The notes beneath the pieces are model-generated. The model had not been told where the DNA came from, made no database searches, and saw nothing but the letters and a program-made list of their open reading frames with translations. 64,000 bases of DNA. It comes from CAVWQV01 sp963757115 (GTDB lineage Bacteria; Pseudomonadota; Alphaproteobacteria; Acetobacterales; Acetobacteraceae). Positions 53,803 through 63,638 of the stretch are shown in pieces. Within the stretch, counting starts at the first letter, position 1. Every line of letters begins with the position of its first letter. Made by a program: the position numbers and the translations under genes. The stretch is taken from NCBI GenBank assembly GCA_963757115.1, contig CAVWQV010000007.1, positions 62,001 to 126,000 of the forward strand, given 5' to 3'.

Positions 53803-55032
53803 ATGCCCGATACGCTGATCAAGGTCGATCTGTCGCAATCCCCTTACGACAACGACATGATACACAATCGCTGGCACCCAGAGATCCCGATGGTCGCCAC
53901 CGTTAAGCCCGGACAGGATTTCGTCATCGAGTGCTACGATTGGACCGGCGGTTTTATCAAGAACGACAATTCGGCCGCCGACGTGCGCGATATCGACCTC
54001 TCGATCGTGCATTTCCTCAGCGGGCCGGTCGGTGTCGAGGGTGCCGAGCCGGGCGACCTGCTGGTGGTCGACTTCCTCGACATCGGTGCCTTTCCGCACA
54101 ATGCGTGGGGGTTCAATGGCTTCTTCTCGAAACAGAACGGCGGCGGGTTCCTCACCGATCACTTTCCACAGGCGCAGAAGTCGATCTGGGACTTCCACGG
54201 CATGTTCACGACGTCGCGGCATGTCCCGGGCGTGCGCTTCGCCGGCCTGATCCATCCGGGGCTTATCGGCTGCCTGCCGGACTCGAAGCTGCTCGAAACT
54301 TGGAACAAGCGCGAGGTCGGGTTGATCGCGACCAATCCCTCGCGCGTGCCGCCGCTCGCCAACCCGCCGTTCGGGCCGACCGCGCACATGGGCCGCCTCA
54401 CGGGCGAGGCCAAGGCGGCGGCCGCCGCCGCCGGCGCCCGAACCGTCCCGCCCCGCGAGCACGGCGGCAATTGCGATATTAAGGATCTCTCGCGCGGTGC
54501 CCGGGTGTTCTTCCCGGTCTACGTTCCGGGGGCCGGACTTTCGATGGGCGATCTTCATTTTAGCCAAGGCGACGGCGAGATCACGTTCTGTGGCGCAATC
54601 GAGATGCCCGGCTGGATTCACCTCAAGGTGGAACTGATCAAGGGCGGCATGGCCAAGTACGGCATCAAGAACCCGATTTTCAAGCCGAGCGTGATCAAGC
54701 CGGTCTACACCGATTACCTGATCTTCGAGGGCATCTCGGTCGACGAGTTGGGTGCGCAGCATTACCTCGACGTCAACGTTTCATACCGGCAGGCCTGCCT
54801 GAACGCGATCGAGTACATGACGAAGTTCGGATACTCGCGGGCGCAGGCCTACTCAATCCTCGGGACGGCGCCGGTGCAGGGCCATATCAGCGGGGTCGTC
54901 GACATTCCGAATTCCTGCGCCACCCTGTGGTTGCCGACGGAGATCTTCGACTTCGACATCAACCCTGGTGCTGACGGCCCGAGCGGCGGCGTCAGGGGCG
55001 GCGTCGACATGCCGCTCGCGCCTGACCGGTAA
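53803..55032 (+). CDS. fmdA: formamidase / acetamidase FmdA
   Basis: A 409-residue amidase that hydrolyses formamide or short amides to acid and ammonia. The family-typical MPDTLIKVDLSQSPYDNDMIHNRWHPEIPMVATVKPGQDFVIECYDWTGG start is complete, followed by GPVGVEGAEPGDLLVVDFLDIG, FAGLIHPGLIGCLPD, REHGGNCDIKDLSRGARVFFPVYVPGAGLSMGDLHFSQGDGEI. Length and motifs are normal. fmdB follows with 13 bases between, as in other formamidase loci. Confidence 0.95.
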   Translation: MPDTLIKVDLSQSPYDNDMIHNRWHPEIPMVATVKPGQDFVIECYDWTGGFIKNDNSAADVRDIDLSIVHFLSGPVGVEGAEPGDLLVVDFLDIGAFPHNAWGFNGFFSKQNGGGFLTDHFPQAQKSIWDFHGMFTTSRHVPGVRFAGLIHPGLIGCLPDSKLLETWNKREVGLIATNPSRVPPLANPPFGPTAHMGRLTGEAKAAAAAAGARTVPPREHGGNCDIKDLSRGARVFFPVYVPGAGLSMGDLHFSQGDGEITFCGAIEMPGWIHLKVELIKGGMAKYGIKNPIFKPSVIKPVYTDYLIFEGISVDELGAQHYLDVNVSYRQACLNAIEYMTKFGYSRAQAYSILGTAPVQGHISGVVDIPNSCATLWLPTEIFDFDINPGADGPSGGVRGGVDMPLAPDR

Positions 55033-55045
55033 GAAGGCGGGGGAG

Positions 55046-55501
55046 ATGCCGTCCTACGACTATCTCTGCGCCGCTTGCGGGCCATTCACCGCCATCCGCC
55101 CCCTGGTCGAGTACGCGGCGTCGCAAGACTGCCCTGATTGCGGATCGCCTGCTCCCCGGGCGCTGTTACACGCCCCGGCTCTGGGCGCGGTCGATCCGGC
55201 CGTGCGGCGAGCCGTCGGAGTGAACGAGCGCGCGGCGAACGCGCCCCGTCGTGCCTCCGGCCACGCTGCCTCCTCCGAGCTATCGCTCGGGAGCTATCCG
55301 CGACGCGACGCCCGGCTCCGCCGAGCGCCGAGGCTCCCAGGGCGCAAGGCGGCCTTGGATGATCGGGCACTGAGGTGCCCGCGGCACGGCTCCGCCGCTC
55401 CTGAAGTCATCTGCGGAGCCGAGGCTCTGGACGCCAGCTTGGCGACTGACGCTGTTCGGGTCCGCTTTCTATCGTTGCGAACCTCCTCTTTACCGGCCTG
55501 A
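55046..55501 (+). CDS. fmdB: FmdB-type zinc-ribbon protein, C-terminal part doubtful
   Basis: The N-terminus MPSYDYLCAACGPFTAIRP and CPDCGSPAPRALLHAPAL show the two CxxC pairs of FmdB zinc ribbons, with SVNERAANAPRRAS-like sequence following. Family members usually end near 100-115 residues with a CGC-type tail. Here the frame runs on for 151 residues with random-looking Arg/Pro-rich sequence after about residue 75. A hairpin (CCGAGC-TATC-GCTCGG, 55275-55290) lies at that point. I suspect a frameshift or loss of the native end. FmdB proteins are linked to regulation of fmdA. The next gene starts at 55586. Confidence 0.65.
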   Translation: MPSYDYLCAACGPFTAIRPLVEYAASQDCPDCGSPAPRALLHAPALGAVDPAVRRAVGVNERAANAPRRASGHAASSELSLGSYPRRDARLRRAPRLPGRKAALDDRALRCPRHGSAAPEVICGAEALDASLATDAVRVRFLSLRTSSLPA

Positions 55502-55585
55502 GCAGCCCGGCCCGGGCCTGATGAACATCAGCTAGAAGTTGCACTCCCGCCAATATTTCGGCTCAATATTGAGGGGAGGGGTCAC

Positions 55586-56797
55586 ATGCCGGGCGTTCTC
55601 GATGCTGTTTGGACGCGCAGTGCGGGGCGCGCCGGGCGGATGCGGCTTTATGCTGCGTTTGCCCTGCTTCTCGCGGCCGTCATGACTTCGGGGTGCAAGC
55701 AGAAGAACAGCTTCGTCGCCCCACCGCCGCCGCGCGTTGGCGTGGCCCAGCCGCTCCAGCAGGAGATCACCCCGTGGCTCGACGCCACCGGCAACGTCGC
55801 GAGCACCAACTCGGTCGATCTGGTCGCCCGCGTGCAGGGCGCGCTCACCAGCATAGCCTACAAGGACGGCGCGGTCGCCCATCAGGGGGACACGCTGTTC
55901 GTCATCGAGCCCGCGCCGTACGAGGCGAAGTATCAGCAGGCGCAAGCGGCAGTCGCCGCCACGCAGGCGCAACTCACCCAAGCGGAGGCGGAGTTCAACC
56001 GGCAAGCCAGTCTCGGCCGCAGCGACTTCTCTTCGCAATCCTCGGTCGACCAGGCGCGCTCCAACCGTGACGTGCTCCGTGCCAACCTCCTCAACAACCA
56101 GGCCGGCGTCACCATAGCCGCCATCAATCTCGGTTACACGCGCGTCACGGCGCCATTCGATGGCGTGGTGACGGCCCATCTGGTTTCGGCTGGTGAGCTC
56201 GTGGGAGCGAGCAGTCCGACCAAGCTCGCGCAGATCATCCAGCTCGATCCGATTTACGTGGACTTCACACTGAGCGAACAGGACGTTTCGCGCATTCGCG
56301 CCGGACTAACGCGTCGCGGGCTGACGGTCCGTGACCTGCCGGAGGTCCCGGTGGAAGTGGGGCTGCTGAACGAAGACGGATTTCCGCATCGAGGAAAACT
56401 GGACTACGTCGAGCCGCAGCTCGATCCCACCACCGGCACCTTGTCGGCGCGTGGCGTCTTCGCCAACCCCGACCGCGCGCTGCTGGTGGGCAACTTCGTC
56501 CGCGTGCGCATCCCGGCGGACGAGAAGCGATCGACCCTGCTGGTGCCGGAGCGCGCCTTGGGCGCCGATCAAGGCGGCCGCTACGTGCTGGTGGTGAACG
56601 GGGACGACGTGGTCGAGCAACGCAGCGTGCAAACGGGGCCATCCGTCGGCAGCTTGCGCGCCATCCTGTCCGGGCTTGCGCCAGCAGACCGGGTCGTGGT
56701 CGAGGGCGTGCAACGCGCCGTGGTCGGCAGCAAGGTTGAGCCGAGCCCTGCGCAGATCGCGCTCGACGGCCACGCGGCGGCTTTGGCCGGAAAATGA
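55586..56797 (+). CDS. RND efflux periplasmic adaptor (membrane fusion protein)
   Basis: A 403-residue lipoprotein of the MexE/AcrA type. The N-terminus has a hydrophobic segment ending in the lipobox VMTSGC. The biotinyl-lipoyl halves are DATGNVASTNSVDLVARVQG and LGYTRVTAPFDGVVTAHLVSAGELV, separated by an alpha hairpin. A beta-barrel part follows. It links the inner-membrane pump encoded next to an outer-membrane channel; no channel gene is seen in the window. 10 bases separate it from the pump gene. Confidence 0.9.
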   Translation: MPGVLDAVWTRSAGRAGRMRLYAAFALLLAAVMTSGCKQKNSFVAPPPPRVGVAQPLQQEITPWLDATGNVASTNSVDLVARVQGALTSIAYKDGAVAHQGDTLFVIEPAPYEAKYQQAQAAVAATQAQLTQAEAEFNRQASLGRSDFSSQSSVDQARSNRDVLRANLLNNQAGVTIAAINLGYTRVTAPFDGVVTAHLVSAGELVGASSPTKLAQIIQLDPIYVDFTLSEQDVSRIRAGLTRRGLTVRDLPEVPVEVGLLNEDGFPHRGKLDYVEPQLDPTTGTLSARGVFANPDRALLVGNFVRVRIPADEKRSTLLVPERALGADQGGRYVLVVNGDDVVEQRSVQTGPSVGSLRAILSGLAPADRVVVEGVQRAVVGSKVEPSPAQIALDGHAAALAGK

Positions 56798-56807
56798 CGC
56801 GACGGCG

Positions 56808-59800
56808 ATGATCTCCAAGTTCTTCATCGAGCGCCCGGTTCTCGCCAACGTGCTGGCGATCCTGACGGTGCTGATCGGCGCCGTCGCGATGTTCAGCCTC
56901 CCCGTTGCGCAATATCCGTCCGTCGTTCCGCCCACGGTAAGCGTGACGACGCGTTATCCCGGCGCCAGCGCTGATACGTTGATGCAGACCGTCGCTCTGC
57001 CGATCGAACAGCAGGTGAACGGCGTGGAGCACATGCTCTACATGCAATCGACCAGCACGAACGATGGCACCTACTCGCTGGTGGTCACGTTCGAGATCGG
57101 CACTGACCTCAATGCAGCCCAGGTGCTGGTGCAGAACCGGGTTTCGAGCGCCCTTGCCGCCCTGCCGCAGCCAGTGCAGGCGCAGGGTGTCACGGTGCAG
57201 CAGAAATCGACCGCGATCCTGCAAATCGTTACGCTCACAGCCCCCGACGGGCGCTACGACGGCCTTTATCTCAGCAACTACGCGACCATCAACCTGCTGA
57301 ACGAGCTGTCGCGCGTGCCAGGGGTCGGCAACGTCAACGTTTTCGGAGTGGGTCAGTACCTCGATGCGGATCTGGATGGATCCGGAGAAGCTCTACGCAC
57401 GAGGGCTGACGCCGCAGGACCTGATCGGGGCGATACAGCAGCAGAACCAGCAAGTCACCGCCGGCCAGGTCGGAACACCGCCGGCGCCTGCCGGGCAGGA
57501 TTTCCAGTACACCGTGACGGTGCTCGGCCGGCTCGCCGACCCGGAGCAATTCGGCGATATCATCATCAAGGCTGACAGCACCGGCGGCGGCCGCATCACC
57601 CGGGTGCGGGACGTCGCGCGCGTCGAGCTGGGCGCGCAATCCTATTCGCAGGCGTTCCAGCTCGATGGCCGTCCGGCGGCGGGGTTAGCGGTGTTTCAGT
57701 CTCCGGGCGCTAACGCGCTCGACGTGGCGCACCGCGTGCAGGCGCGGATGGCGGAGCTTTCGCGCAGCTTTCCGCAGGGTTTGCGGTTCGCCATTCCGTT
57801 CGACACAACCCGGTTCGTCAGCGCGTCCATCCACGAGGTCTACAAGACCCTGATCGAGGCCGCGATCCTGGTCCTGGTCGTCATCCTTGTCTTTCTGCAG
57901 GACTGGCGCGCGACACTGGTGCCCGCGACGACGGTGCCGGTCACCATCATCGGCGCCTTCGCCGCGATGGCGGCGCTCGGGTTTACCATCAATCTGTCGA
58001 CCTTGTTCGCCATCGTGCTCGCGGTCGGCATCGTCGTGGACGACGCAATCGTGGTGGTCGAGGGCGCGGCACACTACGTGGGACGGGGCCTGTCGGGCCA
58101 CGACGCGGCGATCCGCGCGATGGGCGAGCTGTTCGGCCCCATCGTGGGCATCACCCTGGTGCTGATGGCGGTGTTCATCCCCGCTGCGTTCCTTCCGGGA
58201 CTGACCGGAAGGATGTACGCGCAGTTCGCGCTGGTGATCGCCGCGACCGCGCTTATCAGCGCCGTCAACGCCGCGACGCTCAAGCCGATGCAATGCGCAG
58301 TATGGTTGCGCCCCCCGGTTCCCGCGTCGGAGCGCGGTTTCCTGTCGCGCAGCTTCGACCGTGGCTATGGAGCACTGGAGCGGGCGTACGCCAAACTGAT
58401 CGCCCGCATGATCCGCCGCAGCACGTTGATGGTGGCGATCTCGCTGGCCCTGGCAGTTCTGGCCATTTGGGGGATCTCGCGGGTGCCGACCGGGTTCATC
58501 CCCGTGGAGGACCAGGGCTACCTCATCGTCGGAGTGCAGCTTGCTGACGGCGCATCGATCGAGCGCACCCAGCGCACCCTCGCCGAGGCAAGCCGGATCG
58601 CGCGCGCGATAAAGGGCGTCGAGCAAGTGGTAGAGATCGCCGGGGTCTCGGTGCTCGACAGCAACGCATCCCTCGCCAATGCGGGGGTCGCGTACGTGAT
58701 CCTGAAGGACTGGAGCAAGCGGCCGAACCTGCGCGCCATCTACACGCAACTCACCGGCGCGCTGGACCAGTTGGGCGACGGGACCGCGTTCGTGCTGCCC
58801 CCGCCGCCCATCCAGGGCATCGGCAACGCCGGCGGCTTCACCATGCAGGTAGAACTCCGCGACGGCAGCCTCGATTACCGCAAGCTCGCTTCGCTTACGG
58901 ACCGCATTGCGGCGGATGCGCGAAGCCAGTCGGGCCTGCAGCGCATCATCACTTCCATCCGCGCCAACGTGCCGCAGGTTAAGCTGATTCTGGACCGGGT
59001 GAAGGCCGAGACGCTGGGGGTTTCCGTCAACGACGTTCTTGCGGCACTCGGGTCGTACCTTGGTTCGAGCTACGTCAACCAGTTCAACAAGTTCGGACGA
59101 ACGTTCCAGGTCTATGTGCAGGCGGACGCGCCGTTCCGCCTCAAGCCCGAGGACATCGAGCAACTGAGCGTGCGCAACGCGTCGGGCAAGATGGTGCCGC
59201 TGGGCGCCTTGCTGCGGTTGGAACCCACGACCGGCCCTTCGCTGATCGGGCTCTACAATCTCTATCCGTCCGCGACGATCCTGGGCGCCCCGGCCGACGG
59301 TTTCAGCTCGGGGCAAGCCATCGAGCTCATGGACCAGATTGCGACCGCGGCGTTGCCGCGCGGCACCGGCTATGAGTGGTCGGCGATGTCCTACCAGGAG
59401 AAGGCGGTCGGCAATCAGCTATACTATGCGTTCGCGCTGGCGCTGCTGCTGGTCTATCTTTGCCTCGCGGGCACCTACGAAAGCTGGATCGCGCCGTTGA
59501 CGGTGATCCTGGCCGTGCCCTTGGCATTGCTCGGACCGCTGGCGGCACTCACCGCGATCGGCGTCGCGAACAATCTTTACACGCAGATCGGGCTGCTGCT
59601 TCTGATCGCGCTCTCGGCCAAGAACGCGATCCTGATCGTGGAAGTGGCCCGGGAGCAACGGCTTCTGCACGGCAAGCCAATTCTTGACGCGGCACTTGCT
59701 GCGGCGAGCGCCCGGCTTCGGCCGATCCTCATGACCTCCATCGCCTTCATCCTGGGCGTCGTCCCACTCGTGACCGCGACCGGCGCCGGCGCTAGCGCGC

Positions 59801-59955
59801 GGGCTTCGCTCGGGCTCAGCGTGTTCAGCGGAATGATCGCATCGACCTGCCTCACCGTCCTGTTCGTGCCGTCGTTCTTCGTCGTGCTGCAACGCCTTGA
59901 GGAGCGGCGGTCGAGCGGGAAGCGGCCCGCTCCTCTTGCCCAAGCGGCGGACTAG
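56808..59955 (+). pseudogene. RND efflux inner-membrane pump (HAE1 family), one frameshift
   Basis: A multidrug-type RND pump. The start MISKFFIERPVLANVLAILTVLIGAVAMFSLPVAQYPSVVPPTVSV is diagnostic. The frame changes at 57359-57360, where removal of one C restores GVGQYSMRIWMDPEKLYARGLTPQDLIGAIQQQN. The remainder is intact: VGIVVDDAIVVVEGAAHYV with the paired Asp of the proton relay, GLTGRMYAQFALVIAAT and a second half ending near 59955. Twelve membrane helices are expected. Total about 1049 residues, normal length. Operon with the adaptor upstream and the DUF4410-like lipoprotein downstream. Confidence 0.9.
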
Positions 59956-59990
59956 GCAATGCGCTTCATCCCAGTCTGAAAGGAACCAAC

Positions 59991-60731
59991 ATGGCGGCGG
60001 CCCATGCGAGACCGTGGCTGATCGGTTTTCTGATACTCACCTGCGCCGCCTGCAATCAGGGCCGCGTGCAAAGCGGGCAAAACTACGAAGGTCCAACGCT
60101 GCCGCACCCTGACCGGATTCTGGTGCGCGACTTCGCAGTGGTTCCCGAGGACGTCCGCCTCGATCAGGGCATCCGGGCGCGACTGACACAGGCGCTCAGC
60201 GACACGCCGGCGAGCGCGACGAAAGTGCAGACCGCGCGCACGGCGACTTCCTCCCTGGCCACCGATCTGGTCCGGGACCTGCGCGGCTACGGCCTGCCTG
60301 CCGAACGGGCGTTCGGCTCCGAAGTGCCTTCCACCGAGAACGTGGTGCTGGTCGAAGGCCAGATCGTTTCGATCGACCAGGGCAACCGCACCCGGCGCAC
60401 GCTGGTCGGGCTTGGCGCCGGGAAAAGCAGCCTCGGCGCGGATGTGCAGGTTTTCTACCAGCGCGGGCCGGCCAAGCCCCAACTGCTCGAAACTTTTCAG
60501 GCAGACGCCGATAGCGGGCACGCGCCGGGCGCGGCAGAGACGATGGGCGCGGGGGGTGCGGCCGGCACAGGTGTTGCCGCCTCCGCCGCCACGAGCCTGG
60601 GCCTCCATGAGGTGAGCGAACGGCGGCAGGCAGGCGACACCGACAACGCCCGCCGGGTCGCCGATGCGCTGGCGCCGAAACTCCGGCAACTGTTCCAATC
60701 CCAGGGCTGGATGCAGGCGGCCGGGCGATGA
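59991..60731 (+). CDS. DUF4410-like lipoprotein
   Basis: A 246-residue lipoprotein: a hydrophobic leader ending in TCAAC, then PDRILVRDFAVVPEDVRLDQ and LVRDLRGYGLPAERAFG, VVLVEGQIVSIDQGNRTRRTLVGLGAGKSSLGADVQVFYQ, ending with an Ala/Gly-rich helix. The GxGxGxSxL element is typical of DUF4410 proteins, which are of unknown function. ATG 59991 follows the pump by 35 bases and the stop overlaps the next gene by 4 bases, so it belongs to the pump operon. Confidence 0.75.
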   Translation: MAAAHARPWLIGFLILTCAACNQGRVQSGQNYEGPTLPHPDRILVRDFAVVPEDVRLDQGIRARLTQALSDTPASATKVQTARTATSSLATDLVRDLRGYGLPAERAFGSEVPSTENVVLVEGQIVSIDQGNRTRRTLVGLGAGKSSLGADVQVFYQRGPAKPQLLETFQADADSGHAPGAAETMGAGGAAGTGVAASAATSLGLHEVSERRQAGDTDNARRVADALAPKLRQLFQSQGWMQAAGR

Positions 60732-61252
60732 CCGGCGCCGCCATGAGAAAACAGGAGACATTCATGCTTGGAAATAGCGCGGCGCGGATTGCCGTGTCCG
60801 GCCTCGTGTTCTTTGCAACCCTTGTTCCGGCCCTCGCACAGCAGCGGCCGACCCAGGCACAGATCAACGCCATCCGCCAGTCGTGCCGGTCGGACTACCA
60901 GGCGCATTGCTCCTCGGTGCCGACCGGCGGTTCCGCGGCGCTGGCTTGCTTGCAGCAGAACGCCGAGAGCCTGTCGCCGGCCTGCGGCCGCGCCGTCGCG
61001 GCGGCGGGCGGCGGTTCGGCGGGCGGCGGTTCGGAGTCGGCGGCACCTGCCGCGCCAGCGCCGATGCCGCAGGGCGGTGGAGCCCACGCCGGCAGCGGAG
61101 GGCTGCGCCAGGCCTGCGGGATGGACTTTCGCACCTATTGCCATGGCATTCGCCCGGGCGGCGGTCGGGCCATCGCTTGCCTGAAGGAGAACGCCCCCTC
61201 GCTCTCGCCCGGCTGTCAGGAGGCGCTCGAGTCGCTGCGGGGAGGACGCTAG
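60728..61252 (+). CDS. exported Cys-rich repeat protein
   Basis: A 174-residue secreted protein. A signal peptide ending in PALAQQ is visible. Two cysteine-rich repeats follow, CRSDYQAHCSSVPTGGSAALACLQQNAESLSPACGRA and CGMDFRTYCHGIRPGGGRAIACLKENAPSLSPGCQEAL, each with four Cys, separated by a Gly/Ala/Pro linker. The pattern resembles the Cys-rich repeats of the Golgi GLG1 type found in bacterial envelope proteins. Function unknown. ATG 60728 overlaps the preceding stop (ATGA). Confidence 0.78.
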   Translation: MTGAAMRKQETFMLGNSAARIAVSGLVFFATLVPALAQQRPTQAQINAIRQSCRSDYQAHCSSVPTGGSAALACLQQNAESLSPACGRAVAAAGGGSAGGGSESAAPAAPAPMPQGGGAHAGSGGLRQACGMDFRTYCHGIRPGGGRAIACLKENAPSLSPGCQEALESLRGGR

Positions 61253-61255
61253 AAG

Positions 61256-63623
61256 ATGCGCGCGTTGGCGATGGGTCGTTCGGCGCCAATCGCGGTGGCG
61301 CTGCTTGTGGCCGTGTGGCTGGGTCTGGCCGGCTTTCCCGCATTCGCAGCGCCGCAACCGGCCACGCCGACGGCCGCCCTGTGGCCCCACACGATCGTCG
61401 CTGACGGAGCCTCGACGGTCGTCTATCAGCCGCAAGTGATCTCTTGGGCAGGGCAAGGCCCACTCACCGCGCGGGCGGCGATCGCGATCACGCCATCCGG
61501 CAAACCTCCTATCCTCGGTACCATCGACGTGCAGGTCGCAACCGAAACGGACCTCGCGACCCGCACCGTCACCCTGTCCGATCCGAAGCTGCTTTCCTCA
61601 AAGTTCCCGAGCCTCGATACCGGGCAGGCCGCGCAACTGGAAGCCAAGATCAGGACGCTGCTGCCCCAGGAGATGAGCGTCAAGGAAGTGCCGCTCGACA
61701 CAGTTCTCCTCGGGGTCAAGGAGATTCCGGCAACGGGGGCTGCGCCGTCTATCGACAACAGCCCGCCGACCATCTTCTACAGCAAGCGCCCCGCCAGCCT
61801 CGTGGTGTTCGACGGCGACCCAGTGCTGGCACCGGCGGGAAACACCGGCTTCACGTTCGCGGTGAACACCAATTGGGAGGTGATCGTCGACCCGGCCGAT
61901 AGCGGTGGCAGGTGGTATCTGCTCAACAACGGCGCCTGGCTCGTTGCACCCGCATTTTCCGGTCCGTTTCAACCGGCACCCAAGCTGCCGGACGGGTTCG
62001 CCAAGCTGGCTGACACTCCGAACTTTGCGGACATTCGCAGCAGCATTCCGGGCCGGACCGTGAAGGCGGAGGACGCGCCGACGATCTTCGTCAGCACCAA
62101 GCCCGCCGAGATCATCGTCACGAACGGCCCTCCGGCATTCGAGCGGATCCCCGGCACGGCGCTGGAGCGGGTCAAGAACACCGACGCGACTTTGTTCCGA
62201 TACGGCGGCAATGGACATTACTACGTGCTGTTCTCGGGGCGTTGGTTCTCGGCGGCATCGCTGGATGGGCCGTGGGCGTTCGCAACACCGGAACTGCCCG
62301 ACGATTTCGCTCGCATTCCTCCGGAGGGATCAGCGGGGGGTGTGCTGCCGTCGGTGCCGGGGACCGCGCAGGCGCAGCAAGCCGTGCTGCAGGCGCAGAT
62401 CCCGCGTCAGGCGACGTTGCAGCGGGCGACCGCCAAGCTCGATGTCGTCTACGTGGGAGAGCCCGACTTCAAGCCGATCCCCGGCACCAGCGTCCGCTAT
62501 GCGGTGAACACCACCTTTGAGGTCCTGGAGATCGGCGGCAAGTATTTCGCGTGCTACCAGGGCGCCTGGTTTGTCGCGCCGACGCCGAAAGGGCCGTGGG
62601 CGCTGGCCGAAAGCGTGCCGCGAGGCGGCCTACGCCATCCCGCCGAGCAGCCCGATGTACAACGTCACGTTCGTCAAGCCGTACGCCGCGACGCCGACCG
62701 CCGTGACCTACGGCTACACCGCCGGCTACCTGATGGGCTTCGTCACCGCCGGCGTGCTGGTCTACGGCACCGGCTACTATTACCCGCCGGTGGTGATAGC
62801 GGGCCCGGTTCCCGCCTATCTGCCGTATCCGTATTCCTACGCCGGGCGCGCGTACTACAACCCCGCCACCGGGGCCTATGCGCGCGGAGGCGTGGTGTAC
62901 GGGCCGTATGGCGGCGTCGCCCGGGCCGGAGCAGCCTACAACCCGTATACCGGCGCCTACGCCAGGGGAGCCGCCGTCTACGGACCCTATGGCGGGGCGG
63001 GCGCGTGGTCGGCTTACAATCCGACAACGGGCGGCTATGCGCGCGGCAGCGCGGTGTGGGGTCCGAACGGGGGCACGGCGAATGCGAGCTTCTACAACCC
63101 CCGTTACGGCACCTCCGGCAGCACCACGCAGAATGCCAATCCGTACGGGCGCTGGGGATCGAGCGTCGTTTCCGGCCCCAACAAGACCGTGAACACCGCG
63201 AGTGCGAGCAACAGCCGCGGAACGGTGGGCGGATTTCAGTCGAGCACCGGCGCGGCGGGTGCGGGCGTACACGGAGCGCACGGCAACAACGCCGGCGTGG
63301 TGAAGACACCGGGGGGCGACGTCTACGCCGGCCATAACGGCCATGTGTATCAGCATTCCAGCAGCGGCTGGTCGAGCTGGAACAATGGCAGCTGGCAGTC
63401 GGTCCACCCGTCCACCACGACGCAAAGCGGCTCCAATAACTATCGTCGAGGCGGGTCCCAGCAAACCAGCCTCGGCGCAAGCCAGGGAGCCAACGGCGCG
63501 GACTTTCATCAGCTTGACCAGGACCGCTTCGCGCGTCAGCAGGGAGCGATGCAACAGCGGCAAACGGGCGGGGGCCGGTTCGGTGGCCAAGGCTTCCAGC
63601 GCGGCGGTTTCCGGCGGGGCTGA
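61256..63623 (+). pseudogene. large exported protein with C-terminal Tyr/Gly tandem repeats, one frameshift
   Basis: A signal peptide (LGLAGFPAFAAP) is followed by a region with repeated units of about 100 residues, including WEVIVDPADSGGRWYLLNNGAWLVAPAFSGPF, YYVLFSGRWFSAASLDGPWAFA and YFACYQGAWFVAPTPKGPWALA. The frame breaks near 62620; one base removed restores VPEAAYAIPPSSPMYNVTFVKPYAATPTAV. The remainder has a hydrophobic stretch and Tyr/Gly-rich tandem units (NPATGAYARGGVVYGPYGG type) and a Gln/Gly-rich tail. Restored length is about 788 residues. The aromatic-box repeats suggest a surface or carbohydrate-interacting role, which is inference. Same operon as the pump genes. Confidence 0.75.
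62854..63070 (+). repeat. tandem repeat encoding Y-N-P-x-T-G-x-Y-A-R-G units
   Basis: Three successive units of about 22 residues (YYNPATGAYARGGVVYGPYGG, AYNPYTGAYARGAAVYGPYGG, AYNPTTGGYARGSAVWGPNGG) in the exported protein gene. A weaker fourth (FYNPRYG) follows. The units differ at synonymous and conservative positions, so they are not recent copies. Confidence 0.75.
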
Positions 63624-63638
63624 GCCGATGACGCCGGG

